Source: Chryseobacterium gleum
GTDB lineage: Bacteria; Bacteroidota; Bacteroidia; Flavobacteriales; Weeksellaceae
DNA: 64,000 bases
Reading direction: 5' to 3'
Assembly (NCBI RefSeq): GCF_900636535.1
Contig: NZ_LR134289.1
Location: 496,001-560,000, forward strand
The position numbers were made by a program, and so were the translations under genes. The notes under the pieces were generated by a model. The model saw nothing but the letters and a program-made list of their open reading frames with translations, made no database searches and had not been told where the DNA came from. Shown one piece after another: positions 34,549-43,715 of this stretch. Each line of letters starts with the position of its first letter. Position 1 is the stretch's first letter.

Positions 34549-35192
34549 TGGGTTTAAAAGCAGACATTCGTATTGTAGTAGCAGATGATCATGGTATCGT
34601 CCGGATGGGTTTAATACAAACAATCAAACGATTAATGCCCGATGCCATCATTTCAGAAGTAGAGGACTATAAATCGTTGTACAAATTAATTCTGAATGAA
34701 AAACCGGATCTGGCCATTATGGATGTTAATATGCCTAATGGTACTGTTCAGGAAGCAATAGATTACATAAAGGTTCACCAACCTGAATTAAAAATTTTAA
34801 TATTTTCTTCACAGGATGAAGAGTTATATGGGATGCGTTATCTCAAAATGGGCGCTGGCGGCTATTTGAGCAAGCTAAGCTCTACTGAAGTCATTGAGAC
34901 TGCTTTAACGTCCATGCTCAATAAAGGGCGATATGTCAGTGATAATATAAAAGATGCTATTTTTTTAGAATCATTAACTGGTGCAGCAAAAAATTCTCCC
35001 CTTGAAGCGCTATCAGACCGCGAATTGCAAATTGCGAATAAGCTTGCAGAAGGTCTTCCGCTTAAAGAAATTTCTAATCTGCTGAATCTTCATTCATCAA
35101 CGATAAGCACTTACAAAAACAGGTTGTTTGAGAAACTTAAAATACGGTCTATACCTGAATTGGTAGAGATTCTCAGGCTGTATAATCATTAA
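34548..35192 (+). CDS. LuxR-family (NarL-type) response regulator
   Basis: A 214-residue regulator: receiver at residues 5-125 with phospho-acceptor Asp in LAIMDVNMP (about residue 60), and a C-terminal LuxR HTH (LSDRELQIANKLAEGLPLKEISNLLNLHSSTISTYKNRLFEKL). It is translationally coupled to the kinase. The repeated TGTAGTG/CACTACA dyads before the fimbrial-type subunit genes are plausible binding sites, since NarL-type regulators bind short inverted repeats; this link is inferred from position only. Confidence 0.9.
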   Translation: MGLKADIRIVVADDHGIVRMGLIQTIKRLMPDAIISEVEDYKSLYKLILNEKPDLAIMDVNMPNGTVQEAIDYIKVHQPELKILIFSSQDEELYGMRYLKMGAGGYLSKLSSTEVIETALTSMLNKGRYVSDNIKDAIFLESLTGAAKNSPLEALSDRELQIANKLAEGLPLKEISNLLNLHSSTISTYKNRLFEKLKIRSIPELVEILRLYNH

Positions 35193-35248
35193 ATATTCTA
35201 CTACATAATCTGATTGTGATTTAATAGAATTATCTAATCCGATGCTTT

Positions 35249-35466
35249 TTGCAACAGGACGTTTTCAGAGTTCTTAATGAGCGTTTTGACGTTGTGAAGA
35301 TTGATCCAAATGATTTGCTGCAAGCTCAAAATTTCATTCTGTATGTTCAAAACCTGGAGTTTGTGCAAGGTTTCAGGAATTGTAGACAAAATAATACCGA
35401 CACTTTCTGTTGGGTCAGATCCTCAATTCATTTATTTCCGGCGGCTTGGTTTTTGTAACATGATCA
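35249..35466 (+). pseudogene. Possible frameshifted gene remnant
   Basis: One frame reads QQDVFRVLNERFDVVKIDPN then LLQAQNFILYVQNLEF, and after about 35370 another frame reads KVSGIVDKIIPTLSVGSDP then QFIYFRRLGFCNMIK. Both pieces look protein-like and there is no good start codon. I cannot name the family. A chance open frame is not excluded. Confidence 0.3.
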
Positions 35467-35637
35467 AATAGGAAAACTAAAATACAGATCAAATTTAAGT
35501 TTTAAGAATGCCGGATTTTGTTGTGAAATGAAAACAACAAATGCAGCAAGTCCAATGGCAATTAATATGAAAATCAATTGCTAATACTACGAAAGCAGGC
35601 TTTAGAAAAAATCTTTTCATATCTATAAAAGTAATTT

Positions 35638-36531
35638 ATGAACAATAATCAGAAGTCCATTTATAGTGCTCTTGCTGCAAATCTGTTAATTGCGCTGACA
35701 AAGTTTGTTGCTGGAAGCTTTACAAACAGTTCTTCCATGATTTCTGAGGGAATTCATTCAACAGTTGATACCGCTAACCAACTGCTTATACTTTATGGGA
35801 TAAAAAGGAGTAAAAAAGCACCAGATCAATCGCATCCGTTCGGATATGGCAAGGAACTTTATTTTTGGTCTTTTGTAGTTTCTATTTTAATATTTGGCCT
35901 TGGTGGGGCATTATCAATCTATCAGGGAATAGCACACATAATGGAACCTGAAATAATGAAAGATCCTTTCTGGAACTATATTGTGCTGTTTCTTTCACTT
36001 ATTTTTGAGGGAACTTCTTTTATTATTGCAATAAAAGCATTTAACCAAACCCGTAACGGAATGGGATGGTGGGATGCAATTGTCAAAAGTAAAGATCCAT
36101 CCAGCTTTCTTGTTGTTTTCGAGGACGGCGCTGCGGTTGCCGGGCTTATTATTGTAATGATTCTGATGTGGTTCAGCCATTCGATGCAAATTCCTGAACT
36201 GGATGGATTGGCGTCAGTAATTGTAGGATTATTACTGGTTTTTGTTTCCTTTATTTTAGCACGGGAGAGCAGAAGTTTACTTATGGGAGAAGGAATCGCT
36301 TCAGAGACAAGAGACAAAATTACCAGACTTGCAGAAAAGGATGCTGCTGTCGTAAAAGTAAAAAATATATTATCCACTTACCAGTCGCCGGAAGAGGTAA
36401 TATTGATGCTGATCATCGATTTGGAAGAACACCTTGATACTGAAGAGATCACCGAAGCCATACAACGTATACGAACAGATATTAAAAATGAATTTAAATT
36501 CGTTCGGTTTGTAATTATCCAGCCGGAATGA
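35638..36531 (+). CDS. Cation diffusion facilitator (CDF) transporter
   Basis: A 297-residue inner-membrane CDF protein with about six helices. TM2 carries SEGIHSTVDTANQ (the HxxxD metal site) and TM5 carries ELDGLASVIVGLLLV. The loop KAPDQSHPFGYGKELYFWS is the family signature, and residues 215-297 form the cytoplasmic dimerisation domain. CDF proteins export Zn, Fe, Mn or Co by proton antiport; the cation cannot be fixed from sequence alone. It is convergent with the M13 peptidase gene, with stops two bases apart. Confidence 0.9.
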   Translation: MNNNQKSIYSALAANLLIALTKFVAGSFTNSSSMISEGIHSTVDTANQLLILYGIKRSKKAPDQSHPFGYGKELYFWSFVVSILIFGLGGALSIYQGIAHIMEPEIMKDPFWNYIVLFLSLIFEGTSFIIAIKAFNQTRNGMGWWDAIVKSKDPSSFLVVFEDGAAVAGLIIVMILMWFSHSMQIPELDGLASVIVGLLLVFVSFILARESRSLLMGEGIASETRDKITRLAEKDAAVVKVKNILSTYQSPEEVILMLIIDLEEHLDTEEITEAIQRIRTDIKNEFKFVRFVIIQPE

Positions 36532-36533
36532 GG

Positions 36534-38573
36534 TTACCAAATTTCTATCCCTTTGCTATTCAAACTGGCTGAACCTTTTTTATCACAATTCCATGCTTGT
36601 TTAAATTCCCTCAATTGTGCCAGTGGACCGTTGATCCTAAATCTGAAAGGTACATGAGGGTTGGTCAGCAGTTCATTACGTAAAGCTTCAGGACTGATGT
36701 TGCCATGCCACATTTGAGCCCATCCTAAAAAGAAACGTTGCTGCCAGGTGAAACCGTTAATGGGGGAAGGCTGCTTCTTTTTATCGTAACTTTTTTCAAG
36801 TGCATGATAAGCCAGTGTAAGTCCTCCAAGATCTGCTATATTTTCACTTATTGTAAGCTCTCCGTTAATATGTAAACCTGGCTGACCCTCCATTTGGTTA
36901 AAATAATCAATGTACTGCTTGGTGAGGTTTTCAAAATTATGTCTGTCTATTGATGTCCACCAGTTATTTAAATTTCCCGACGCATCGAATTTCGAGCCTC
37001 TGTCATCAAAAGCATGGGTTATTTCATGTCCTATCGCTGCGATGATAGCACCATAATTTATAGCATCATCTGCTTTGTGGCTATAAAAAGGTGGCTGCAG
37101 GATCCCCGCAGGAAAACAAGCACTGTTGGTATATTGATCGTAAAAGGCATCAACGGTTTGCGGTGTTGCGTGCCATTCGCCTTTATCTACCGGCTTATCA
37201 ATTTTCCTGATATTTTCATTATGATGGAAAACTGCCACAGAAATAACATTGTCTATCAAACGAGATGGTTGTATGGAGATCCCGTAATAGTCGGGCCATT
37301 TGTCCGGGTATCCGATCTTGAAAGTCATTGTGCTTAGTTTTTTATGTGCGGAAGCTTTGGTGCTGTTACTCATCCAGCGTAAGCTGTCTATACGTTGATG
37401 ATAGACCTGGCGCACATTTTCAATCATTTCACCTATCTTTTGTTTATCCTGTTCTAGAAAATATCTTTGAACAAAAAGCTTACCCAGAGGCATGCCCAGT
37501 GCTTGCTCTAACTCTTTAATTGCTGTATCTATACGGCTTTTTTGTTCCTTTTTCCCAGCCATTACCGTTCCGAAGAAAGCGAAGTGAGGGTTGCTGTATT
37601 TCTGTGGCAGATAAGGTGCAAAATGAGATAAAAGCTGCCACCGGGTATATAATTTCAATACAGCTAATGGTGTTTTATACAGAAGAGCTGTTAAATTGCT
37701 CATATAAGCCCGGTCTTCAATAATAACAGTCTGTGTATTAATTCCCTGCGCTTTTAAAAAAACGTTCCAATTAAATTGTGGTGCAATGCGGATGAGTTCC
37801 GGGACAGACATCTTATTATAGGTTTTTATCTGATCTCGCAACATCAGACTGGATAGCTGCAAACCGGCCACGTCTTGCTCCAATTGGTAAATTTTAGAAC
37901 CGGGGGAGAGCTCTTTAATACCTGCCATTTTATACATATTGTCGATGTGCCGGATCATTGTGTTTTTTAGGTTAGCATTTTTAGATTCTTTTAGGGTATA
38001 ATAGCTTTTATCACCCAAAGTGAGTCCGCCTTGCCCTAACGAAAGAATATTCATCTGATTATTATGAGCATCGGCTTCTACCTTATAACTGATGAAAGTG
38101 GGTACGCCAATCTTTTGAAGTTCCCCGGAGAAATTTATCCAATCGGTATAATCTTTAAGATGGTCAATTCGCTCAAAATAGCTTTGAAGTGGTGAAAGTC
38201 CTAACTTTTCTATAGTAGCAGTATCCATGTAAGATCTGTAAAAATCAGCTATCTGCTGAGATTCTGAACCTGGTTTGAGGTCAGGCAGTTTACTTATGCT
38301 GTCTACAATATTTTTCAGTTTCACTTTGTTGTCGCGGTCAAGAATTTCGAAGGCACCCCATCTGCTTTCAGTAGCAGGAAGCAGGTTTTTCTTCTTCCAG
38401 TTTCCATTGGCAAAGCCATCAAAATCAGTACAGGGATTTTTAGTAGAATCAATATTGCTGTTATCAAAACCTGAATTATCAGAAACCGGATGAATGTCCG
38501 ATTTCTTTTCATTTTTGCAGGAAAATAGTATTGTTATGATAATTAAAAGTGCTGTTAACTTATGATTTTTCAT
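36534..38573 (-). CDS. M13 family metallopeptidase lipoprotein (PepO/neprilysin type)
   Basis: A 679-residue zinc peptidase with lipobox ending at Cys19 (ITILFSC), so it is anchored in the envelope. Zinc and catalysis residues are in IGHEITHAFDD (HExxH, about residue 515) and ENIADLGG (downstream Glu and Asp). The substrate-binding NAAY-like region reads DAFYDQYTNSACFPAG, and the C-terminus ends with CxxW-type ...EIW. The N-terminal M13 domain (residues 45-430) is of full length. It would cleave short peptides in the periplasm. Confidence 0.93.
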   Translation of the reverse strand: MKNHKLTALLIIITILFSCKNEKKSDIHPVSDNSGFDNSNIDSTKNPCTDFDGFANGNWKKKNLLPATESRWGAFEILDRDNKVKLKNIVDSISKLPDLKPGSESQQIADFYRSYMDTATIEKLGLSPLQSYFERIDHLKDYTDWINFSGELQKIGVPTFISYKVEADAHNNQMNILSLGQGGLTLGDKSYYTLKESKNANLKNTMIRHIDNMYKMAGIKELSPGSKIYQLEQDVAGLQLSSLMLRDQIKTYNKMSVPELIRIAPQFNWNVFLKAQGINTQTVIIEDRAYMSNLTALLYKTPLAVLKLYTRWQLLSHFAPYLPQKYSNPHFAFFGTVMAGKKEQKSRIDTAIKELEQALGMPLGKLFVQRYFLEQDKQKIGEMIENVRQVYHQRIDSLRWMSNSTKASAHKKLSTMTFKIGYPDKWPDYYGISIQPSRLIDNVISVAVFHHNENIRKIDKPVDKGEWHATPQTVDAFYDQYTNSACFPAGILQPPFYSHKADDAINYGAIIAAIGHEITHAFDDRGSKFDASGNLNNWWTSIDRHNFENLTKQYIDYFNQMEGQPGLHINGELTISENIADLGGLTLAYHALEKSYDKKKQPSPINGFTWQQRFFLGWAQMWHGNISPEALRNELLTNPHVPFRFRINGPLAQLREFKQAWNCDKKGSASLNSKGIEIW

Positions 38574-38955
38574 ACTAATAGATATATAATCTTCAGATAT
38601 TTAGTTAAACGGTTTAAGGTAGCGAGAAATTTTGTTATGGTATATTTTTTTTACCGTTTAATGATGTACTTGTTCTATTGTTTGCACCATATTTGTCAAA
38701 CGCAGATAAATTTATGATTTGTCTCATAAAACTTTTGTTATTCAATCCATTACATTTACAGACGTTACTTCACTTATAATTATTACGTCAGATCAATTAC
38801 ATCTTTATTCATCATTGGTAAGTGAGATAGCAGTTTAGCTTTAGTCCCTAACAGTTGCCGGTCAGTATCCGGAAGACAATGGGCTTTAAATATCGTGGAT
38901 CTTACTGATCTTTTATCATTACAGAATTCTTAAACACCAAATAATTTATATTGAT
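38574..38955. other. Divergent intergenic region
   Basis: About 380 bases between the M13 peptidase and the Tat-type SDR. AT-rich; I see no ORF, RNA or clear -7 box that I would defend. Confidence 0.35.
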
Positions 38956-39960
38956 ATGGAAAGTAAAATAACAAGAAGAGACGCTATCGGGAAAATAGCC
39001 GCAACCGTTGCCGTTGCTGCGGTTGCCCCAGGTGCTTTGGCACAGTCAGAGAGTAGCAACACAAGAAAAACGAATGCTAAAGAGCTCACTGACCCTCGAA
39101 ACAAATACCCTAAACCGCCTTTTAATAAACAGTCGCAACCTTTTCCCGGATTGGCAGGTAAAATGACACCGGTGCCGGATTACGGAGAAAAGAGCTATGT
39201 GGGCTCAGGAAGATTGGAAGGAAGAAAAGCATTGATCACGGGCGGTGATTCCGGTATTGGCAGGGCTGCGGCCCTTGCTTATGCAAGAGAAGGAGCGGAT
39301 GTAGCCATTAATTACCTGCCTGCAGAAGAGGATGATGCCAGGCAGGTGGTGGAGCTCATCAGAAAGGAAGGACGTAAAGGGATTGCCATTCCTGGGGATA
39401 TTCGTAGTGAAGACTTCTGTAAACAATTGGTCAGTCAGGCAGTACAGCAACTTGGAGGGCTGGATATTCTGATCAATAATGCAGGACATCAGAAAGCCAA
39501 TGAATCTATACTGGATCTTAGTTCTGAAGATTTTGACTGGACCATGAAAACGAATATTTATGCACCTTTTTGGATAATAAAGGCTGCTTTACCCCATATG
39601 AAACCGGGTTCTTCTATTATTGGGCTATCGTCTATTCAAGCCTATGATCCGTCCGCAGATCTTTATGATTATGCGCAAACCAAGGCAGCAACAACCAACT
39701 ATGTGAAATCTCTTGCCAAGCAGCTGGGTCCGAAAGGTATAAGGGTTAATGGCGTGGCTCCCGGGCCTGTCTGGACTCCTCTTCAGGTAAGCGGAGGGCA
39801 GACTCAGGAAAATCTGGTGAAATTTGGTGGTGATACACCTCTCGGAAGGCCGGGACAACCCGTAGAGCTGGCTTCTATATTTGTTCAGCTAGCAGCAGAT
39901 GATGCCAGTTTTGCGACAGGGCAGATCTATGGAGCAGCAGGGGGAAAAGGCCAGCCGTAG
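38956..39960 (+). CDS. SDR oxidoreductase with N-terminal Tat-like signal (YghA type)
   Basis: A 334-residue SDR. The N-terminus SKITRRDAIGKIAATVAVAAVAPGALAQS carries twin arginines, a hydrophobic stretch and an AxA-like site, as in a Tat signal. A linker with DPRNKYPKPPF and PVPDYGEKSYVGSG, typical of YghA/YhdF-type SDRs, leads to the Rossmann motif TGGDSGIG (residues 97-104), NNAG, the catalytic YAQTK, and a C-terminal GAAGG. Tat export would suit a folded NAD(P)-loaded enzyme. It resembles the SDR at 15752, which lacks the export extension. Confidence 0.85.
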   Translation: MESKITRRDAIGKIAATVAVAAVAPGALAQSESSNTRKTNAKELTDPRNKYPKPPFNKQSQPFPGLAGKMTPVPDYGEKSYVGSGRLEGRKALITGGDSGIGRAAALAYAREGADVAINYLPAEEDDARQVVELIRKEGRKGIAIPGDIRSEDFCKQLVSQAVQQLGGLDILINNAGHQKANESILDLSSEDFDWTMKTNIYAPFWIIKAALPHMKPGSSIIGLSSIQAYDPSADLYDYAQTKAATTNYVKSLAKQLGPKGIRVNGVAPGPVWTPLQVSGGQTQENLVKFGGDTPLGRPGQPVELASIFVQLAADDASFATGQIYGAAGGKGQP

Positions 39961-40021
39961 ACCTTACCAACAAATATAAAAGAGAACTTTTCAATTCCTC
40001 ACTCGGAAAGAAGCTGAAAAT

Positions 40022-40057
40022 AAAGCCCCTTTTACAACAATTGTAAAAGGGGCTTTT
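40022..40057 (+). terminator. Rho-independent terminator
   Basis: AAAGCCCCTTTTACAA and TTGTAAAAGGGGCTTT form a long stem followed by TAAT, after the Tat-type SDR gene. Confidence 0.8.
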
Positions 40058-40182
40058 AATATGGAAAATGCCACTTTTATTTTTAGTGGCGCATGTGAGT
40101 GTTTTATTCTTATTTTCAGTAATTTAGATCATCTAAAATGGTTTGTTTTAAAAAATAATGAAACCAATTTTCAAGTAATATC

Positions 40183-41451
40183 ATGGGTATAAAAATTATT
40201 ATTTTCATTTTTACATTCTCCATACTTTCTGCACAGCCAGAGAAAGAGTATCAGGTGCTCATTTCCAAAGCCTCATTATATCATCTACAGAAGAACCCGG
40301 ACAGAGCTATTCCATTATATGAAAAAGCTTTTCAGATTCAAGAACCTGATGCTTTAAATGCATATAAGGCAGCCGGTGTTTATGCGTTGAAGGATAACCA
40401 TATAAAAGCTTTTTATTTTCTGAAGCTGGCCCTGTCAAAAGGATGGACAGAAGCCCAGAAGTTGTCTGAAGATCCATATTTTAAACTTCTCAAAATTCAT
40501 AATTCTCAAAAGTGGAAACAACTACAAGATCAGGCTTTCACTAAAGAAAGTCAATTTATAACATCGCTTACACTCCCGGACTTACGGGAAGAAATTAATC
40601 ACCTGGCTAATGTCGAGCAAAATCTGAGATATAAACGTGCACAAGCTAATGCGGATTCTGAGAATATAAAAAAAGTTGACAATCAGATTCGTATAACTGA
40701 TTCGATGAACTATCAAAAGGCTAAAGAGATCATCCAAAAGTATGGCTGGCCCAAAAAAACAGAAATTGGGAATGACGGACAAAATAATTTATGGTTAATT
40801 ATCCAACACGCAGATCATGATGTTCTTTTTCAAAAGAAAGTATTAAAAGAGATGGAAAAAATAAAAGGAACCAATGAACTGAACCTTGAAAACTACGCAT
40901 TTTTATATGATCGCGTAAGAATCAATCTTAATTATAAACAACTTTATGGTACTTAGGTTAACTGGACTGTAAACGGTGAAGCATCTTCTTTCAAACCTAT
41001 AGAAAAAGAAGGGCAGGTTGATAGTCGAAGAACCAGCATGGGACTACCTTTATTGGGCAGTTATGCATTGTCTTATGGCTTTACTTATGATAATATTACA
41101 GTTGAGAAATCACAGCAAAATGAATATGAAGAACATCAATACGTATATGATCTTATTATGAAGGCTAAAAATGCATATCAGGCGGGAAAATTTCAGGATG
41201 TCTATGACTTTTATAATCAGGCTTCTATGGTATTGGGAGGCATGAGTAATGAACAAAATTATGACGCTGCAAGGGTATTTTCTACAATAGCTTTAAAAAC
41301 GAATGAGCAGAAATATAAGGAGATCGCACTTGATTTTTTAAATTTATTATATGTAAGAGAAATGCTGAATAAAGATATGCTACTTAAATGTAATGACTTT
41401 AAAATATTATATAATGAAGAAAGATGGAAGAATTTATTCAACAAACTTTAA
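40183..41451 (+). pseudogene. DUF6624-like secreted protein interrupted by an in-frame amber codon
   Basis: Residues 1-257 (40183-40953) start with a signal peptide (ending ILSAQ) and TPR-like helices (YEKAFQIQEPDALNAYKAAGVYALK), then a DUF6624-like block with YGWPKKTEIGNDGQNNLWLIIQHAD and NYKQLYGT. TAG follows at 40954-40956, after which the same frame continues VNWTVNGEASSF...DSRRTSMGLPLLGSYALSYGF to 41451 without another stop. Family members usually have YGTQ here, so a CAG-to-TAG change is the simplest cause. The protein could be truncated, or the gene a very recent pseudogene or sequencing error. Confidence 0.75.
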
Positions 41452-41635
41452 GAATTGGCTACCTAAATTATAATGATCTTAGGTATTATAGCCGGCATTC
41501 TTTTATGTAAGCCCTCGCAGATACATGATGAACATACAATGTCAGAAAATTAACAATTTTATAATGATGTAAATTTCCCATAAAAAGAATAAAGTTTTTG
41601 AGAATTTAATATATTTAAATATCTAAAATTTACAT

Positions 41636-43213
41636 ATGCTTAAAGACTTTGAATTTTATCTCTTCCTGGTTTTCTTAATTACCATGCTCATCATGCTGGC
41701 CAATAAAATTAAAGTTGCATATCCTATTCTGTTGGTGTTAGCAGGACTTCTAATAAGTTTTATTCCAGGTGTGCCACCTATAAAAGTAGAACCCGAATTA
41801 TTATTTGTAATTTTTTTGCCTCCTTTACTGTATGAAGCGGCATGGTCAACCTCATGGAAAGAGCTTTGGCGTTGGCGCCGGATTATCTTCAGCTTTGCTT
41901 TCGTAGTCGTTTTCTTTACTGCGCTCTCGGTAGCTGTATTTGCCAATTATTTTATTCCCGGATTTTCTCTGGCTCTTGGCTTTTTGCTGGGAGGTATTGT
42001 TTCGCCGCCGGATGCTGTGAGTGCGGGAGCCATTCTGAAATTTGTAAAAGTTCCGAAAAGGCTGGCCTCTATATTGGAGGGTGAAAGTTTGCTGAATGAT
42101 GCTTCTTCTTTGATTATTTTCCGGTTTGCGATGATTGCCGCTGCCACCGGGCAGTTTGTGTGGCATGAAGCGGCAGGAAGTTTTATCTGGATGTGTTTCG
42201 GTGGGGTCGGAATCGGACTTGTTATTGCGTATATCTTTCTGAAACTGCATAAAATGTTGCCAACCGATTCAAATATAGATATTCTGCTGACCTTTATTGC
42301 ACCGTTTTCTATGTACCTGGCAGCAGAACAAGCTCATGCTTCCGGAGTTTTGGCAGTGGTAACAGGCGGACTATTTCTTTCTTATCGCAGTCATGATTTT
42401 TTAAGCAGTGCATCCCGAATACGTACGGTCACAGTTTGGGAAAGTCTTTGCTTTCTCTTAAACGGGGTAGTGTTTATACTTATCGGTTTGGATCTGCCGG
42501 AAATTGTTTCTGGCTTAGGTGATACAGATATTTATACAGCCATTGGTTACGGAATTGCAGTCACCGTAGTATTGATTATTGTCAGGATTTTAGCAGGCTA
42601 CGGAGCGTTGGTGACGACTTTAATTATGAGAAATTTTATCACGGTTGCCGATCCTCAGTCACCAGGCTGGAAAACTCCTCTTATTATAGGATGGACCGGA
42701 ATGCGGGGAGTAGTTTCCCTGGCAGCAGCGCTTTCTATTCCCTTGACTTTAGATGATGGGTCTCCGTTCCCGCAAAGAAATATGATTCTGTTTATTACAT
42801 TTATCGTGATTTTGCTAACGCTGCTTTTACAAGGGCTTACCCTTCCGTTTTTACTGAGAAAATTTCCTCCGGTAGACCGGGATTTCGTAAGAAGTGTAAA
42901 AGAGATAGATTACGATATCCAGAACAGTCTGGCTAAAGTAGCGATTGATAAAATCAAAAGTGATTATGCTGATAAAATAGATAGCTTTCCGGCGTTGAAA
43001 GATCAGTTACAGAAATATGAAAATCTGCTGAACAGTTCTGAAATTATTCTAAACTATGAGGAATACAGACGTATTTATATTGATATTCTCGACACCCAAA
43101 GAAACTGGCTTATCGCTAAAAACCGTGAAGAACTGTTACTGGATGAAAATATCATCAGAAAACACTTACGGCTATTGGATTTGCAGGAGGAAAGACTGAA
43201 TATGAAAGGCTGA
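41636..43213 (+). CDS. CPA1-type Na+/H+ antiporter
   Basis: A 525-residue inner-membrane antiporter with about 12 helices followed by a cytoplasmic tail of about 110 residues (EIDYDIQNSLAKVAIDKI...). The ion-site motifs are GIVSPPDAVSAGAIL and LEGESLLNDASSLI, and GWTGMRGVVSLAAALSIP is the family arginine region. NhaP-type proteins exchange sodium or potassium for protons to control cytoplasmic pH. The gene is flanked by an AT-rich gap upstream and ends in a bidirectional terminator. Confidence 0.92.
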   Translation: MLKDFEFYLFLVFLITMLIMLANKIKVAYPILLVLAGLLISFIPGVPPIKVEPELLFVIFLPPLLYEAAWSTSWKELWRWRRIIFSFAFVVVFFTALSVAVFANYFIPGFSLALGFLLGGIVSPPDAVSAGAILKFVKVPKRLASILEGESLLNDASSLIIFRFAMIAAATGQFVWHEAAGSFIWMCFGGVGIGLVIAYIFLKLHKMLPTDSNIDILLTFIAPFSMYLAAEQAHASGVLAVVTGGLFLSYRSHDFLSSASRIRTVTVWESLCFLLNGVVFILIGLDLPEIVSGLGDTDIYTAIGYGIAVTVVLIIVRILAGYGALVTTLIMRNFITVADPQSPGWKTPLIIGWTGMRGVVSLAAALSIPLTLDDGSPFPQRNMILFITFIVILLTLLLQGLTLPFLLRKFPPVDRDFVRSVKEIDYDIQNSLAKVAIDKIKSDYADKIDSFPALKDQLQKYENLLNSSEIILNYEEYRRIYIDILDTQRNWLIAKNREELLLDENIIRKHLRLLDLQEERLNMKG

Positions 43214-43265
43214 AACTGTTCTCAGATCTTTGATGATTCAATACGGCATACCCTCAAAATTATAA

Positions 43266-43299
43266 AAAACCCTGCAAATAATTATTTTGCAGGGTTTTT
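43266..43299. terminator. Bidirectional terminator
   Basis: AAAACCCTGCAAA and TTTGCAGGGTTTT flank a 7-base loop, with T runs on both strands. It ends the antiporter gene and, on the other strand, the 53-residue gene. Confidence 0.88.
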
Positions 43300-43349
43300 G
43301 TTTACAGCAATTGCTGCTGTTTTCAAAACATTCTTTCAGGAATATTGTT

Positions 43350-43511
43350 TTATTCTTCATTTTTCGGTTTAAAATTCCTCCCGACTCCCTGACGGAGAAA
43401 TGTTATTTTTCCTTGTACTTTTTTAGCCTGTTCAAGAACTTCCAAAGCTTTTGTCCGTTCGTTAATTTTGCCAGCGTGTGTTATACTATCCTGACCTTTA
43501 TTTTTTTTCAT
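43350..43511 (-). CDS. Small basic hypothetical protein (53 aa)
   Basis: A 53-residue frame starting ATG at 43511 (MKKNKGQDSITHAGKINERT) and ending ITFLRQGVGRNFKPKNEE. It is basic, soluble and probably helical in the middle (ALEVLEQAKKVQGK). It has good codon usage, a nearly fitting -7 box (TATCTTGT) and a terminator 50 bases after its stop. I do not recognise the family. The longer frame on the opposite strand is Phe/Leu-rich and starts at TTG, so this one is the more credible gene. Confidence 0.6.
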   Translation of the reverse strand: MKKNKGQDSITHAGKINERTKALEVLEQAKKVQGKITFLRQGVGRNFKPKNEE

Positions 43512-43715
43512 ACTTACAAGATAGTGAATATATTTGAGAAAAACAACTTATTGATTATTAGGGTTAATGATATTGGTCTGTCTAAAAAGACTGGGTCATG
43601 TCTAAACATATATTCAGCCCGGGACAGCGCGTTTTTGCTCTGATAGAATTAATATTAAATTTTGGGTGTAATTTTTCCTTTTTTTATTTTCCTGTCAGGC
43701 ATAATCTTGGAGTAT

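Noticed and set aside
43287..43643. 118-codon plus-strand frame after the antiporter gene
   Set aside because: TTG start inside a terminator, extreme Phe content, and the opposite strand holds a better small gene (43350-43511).
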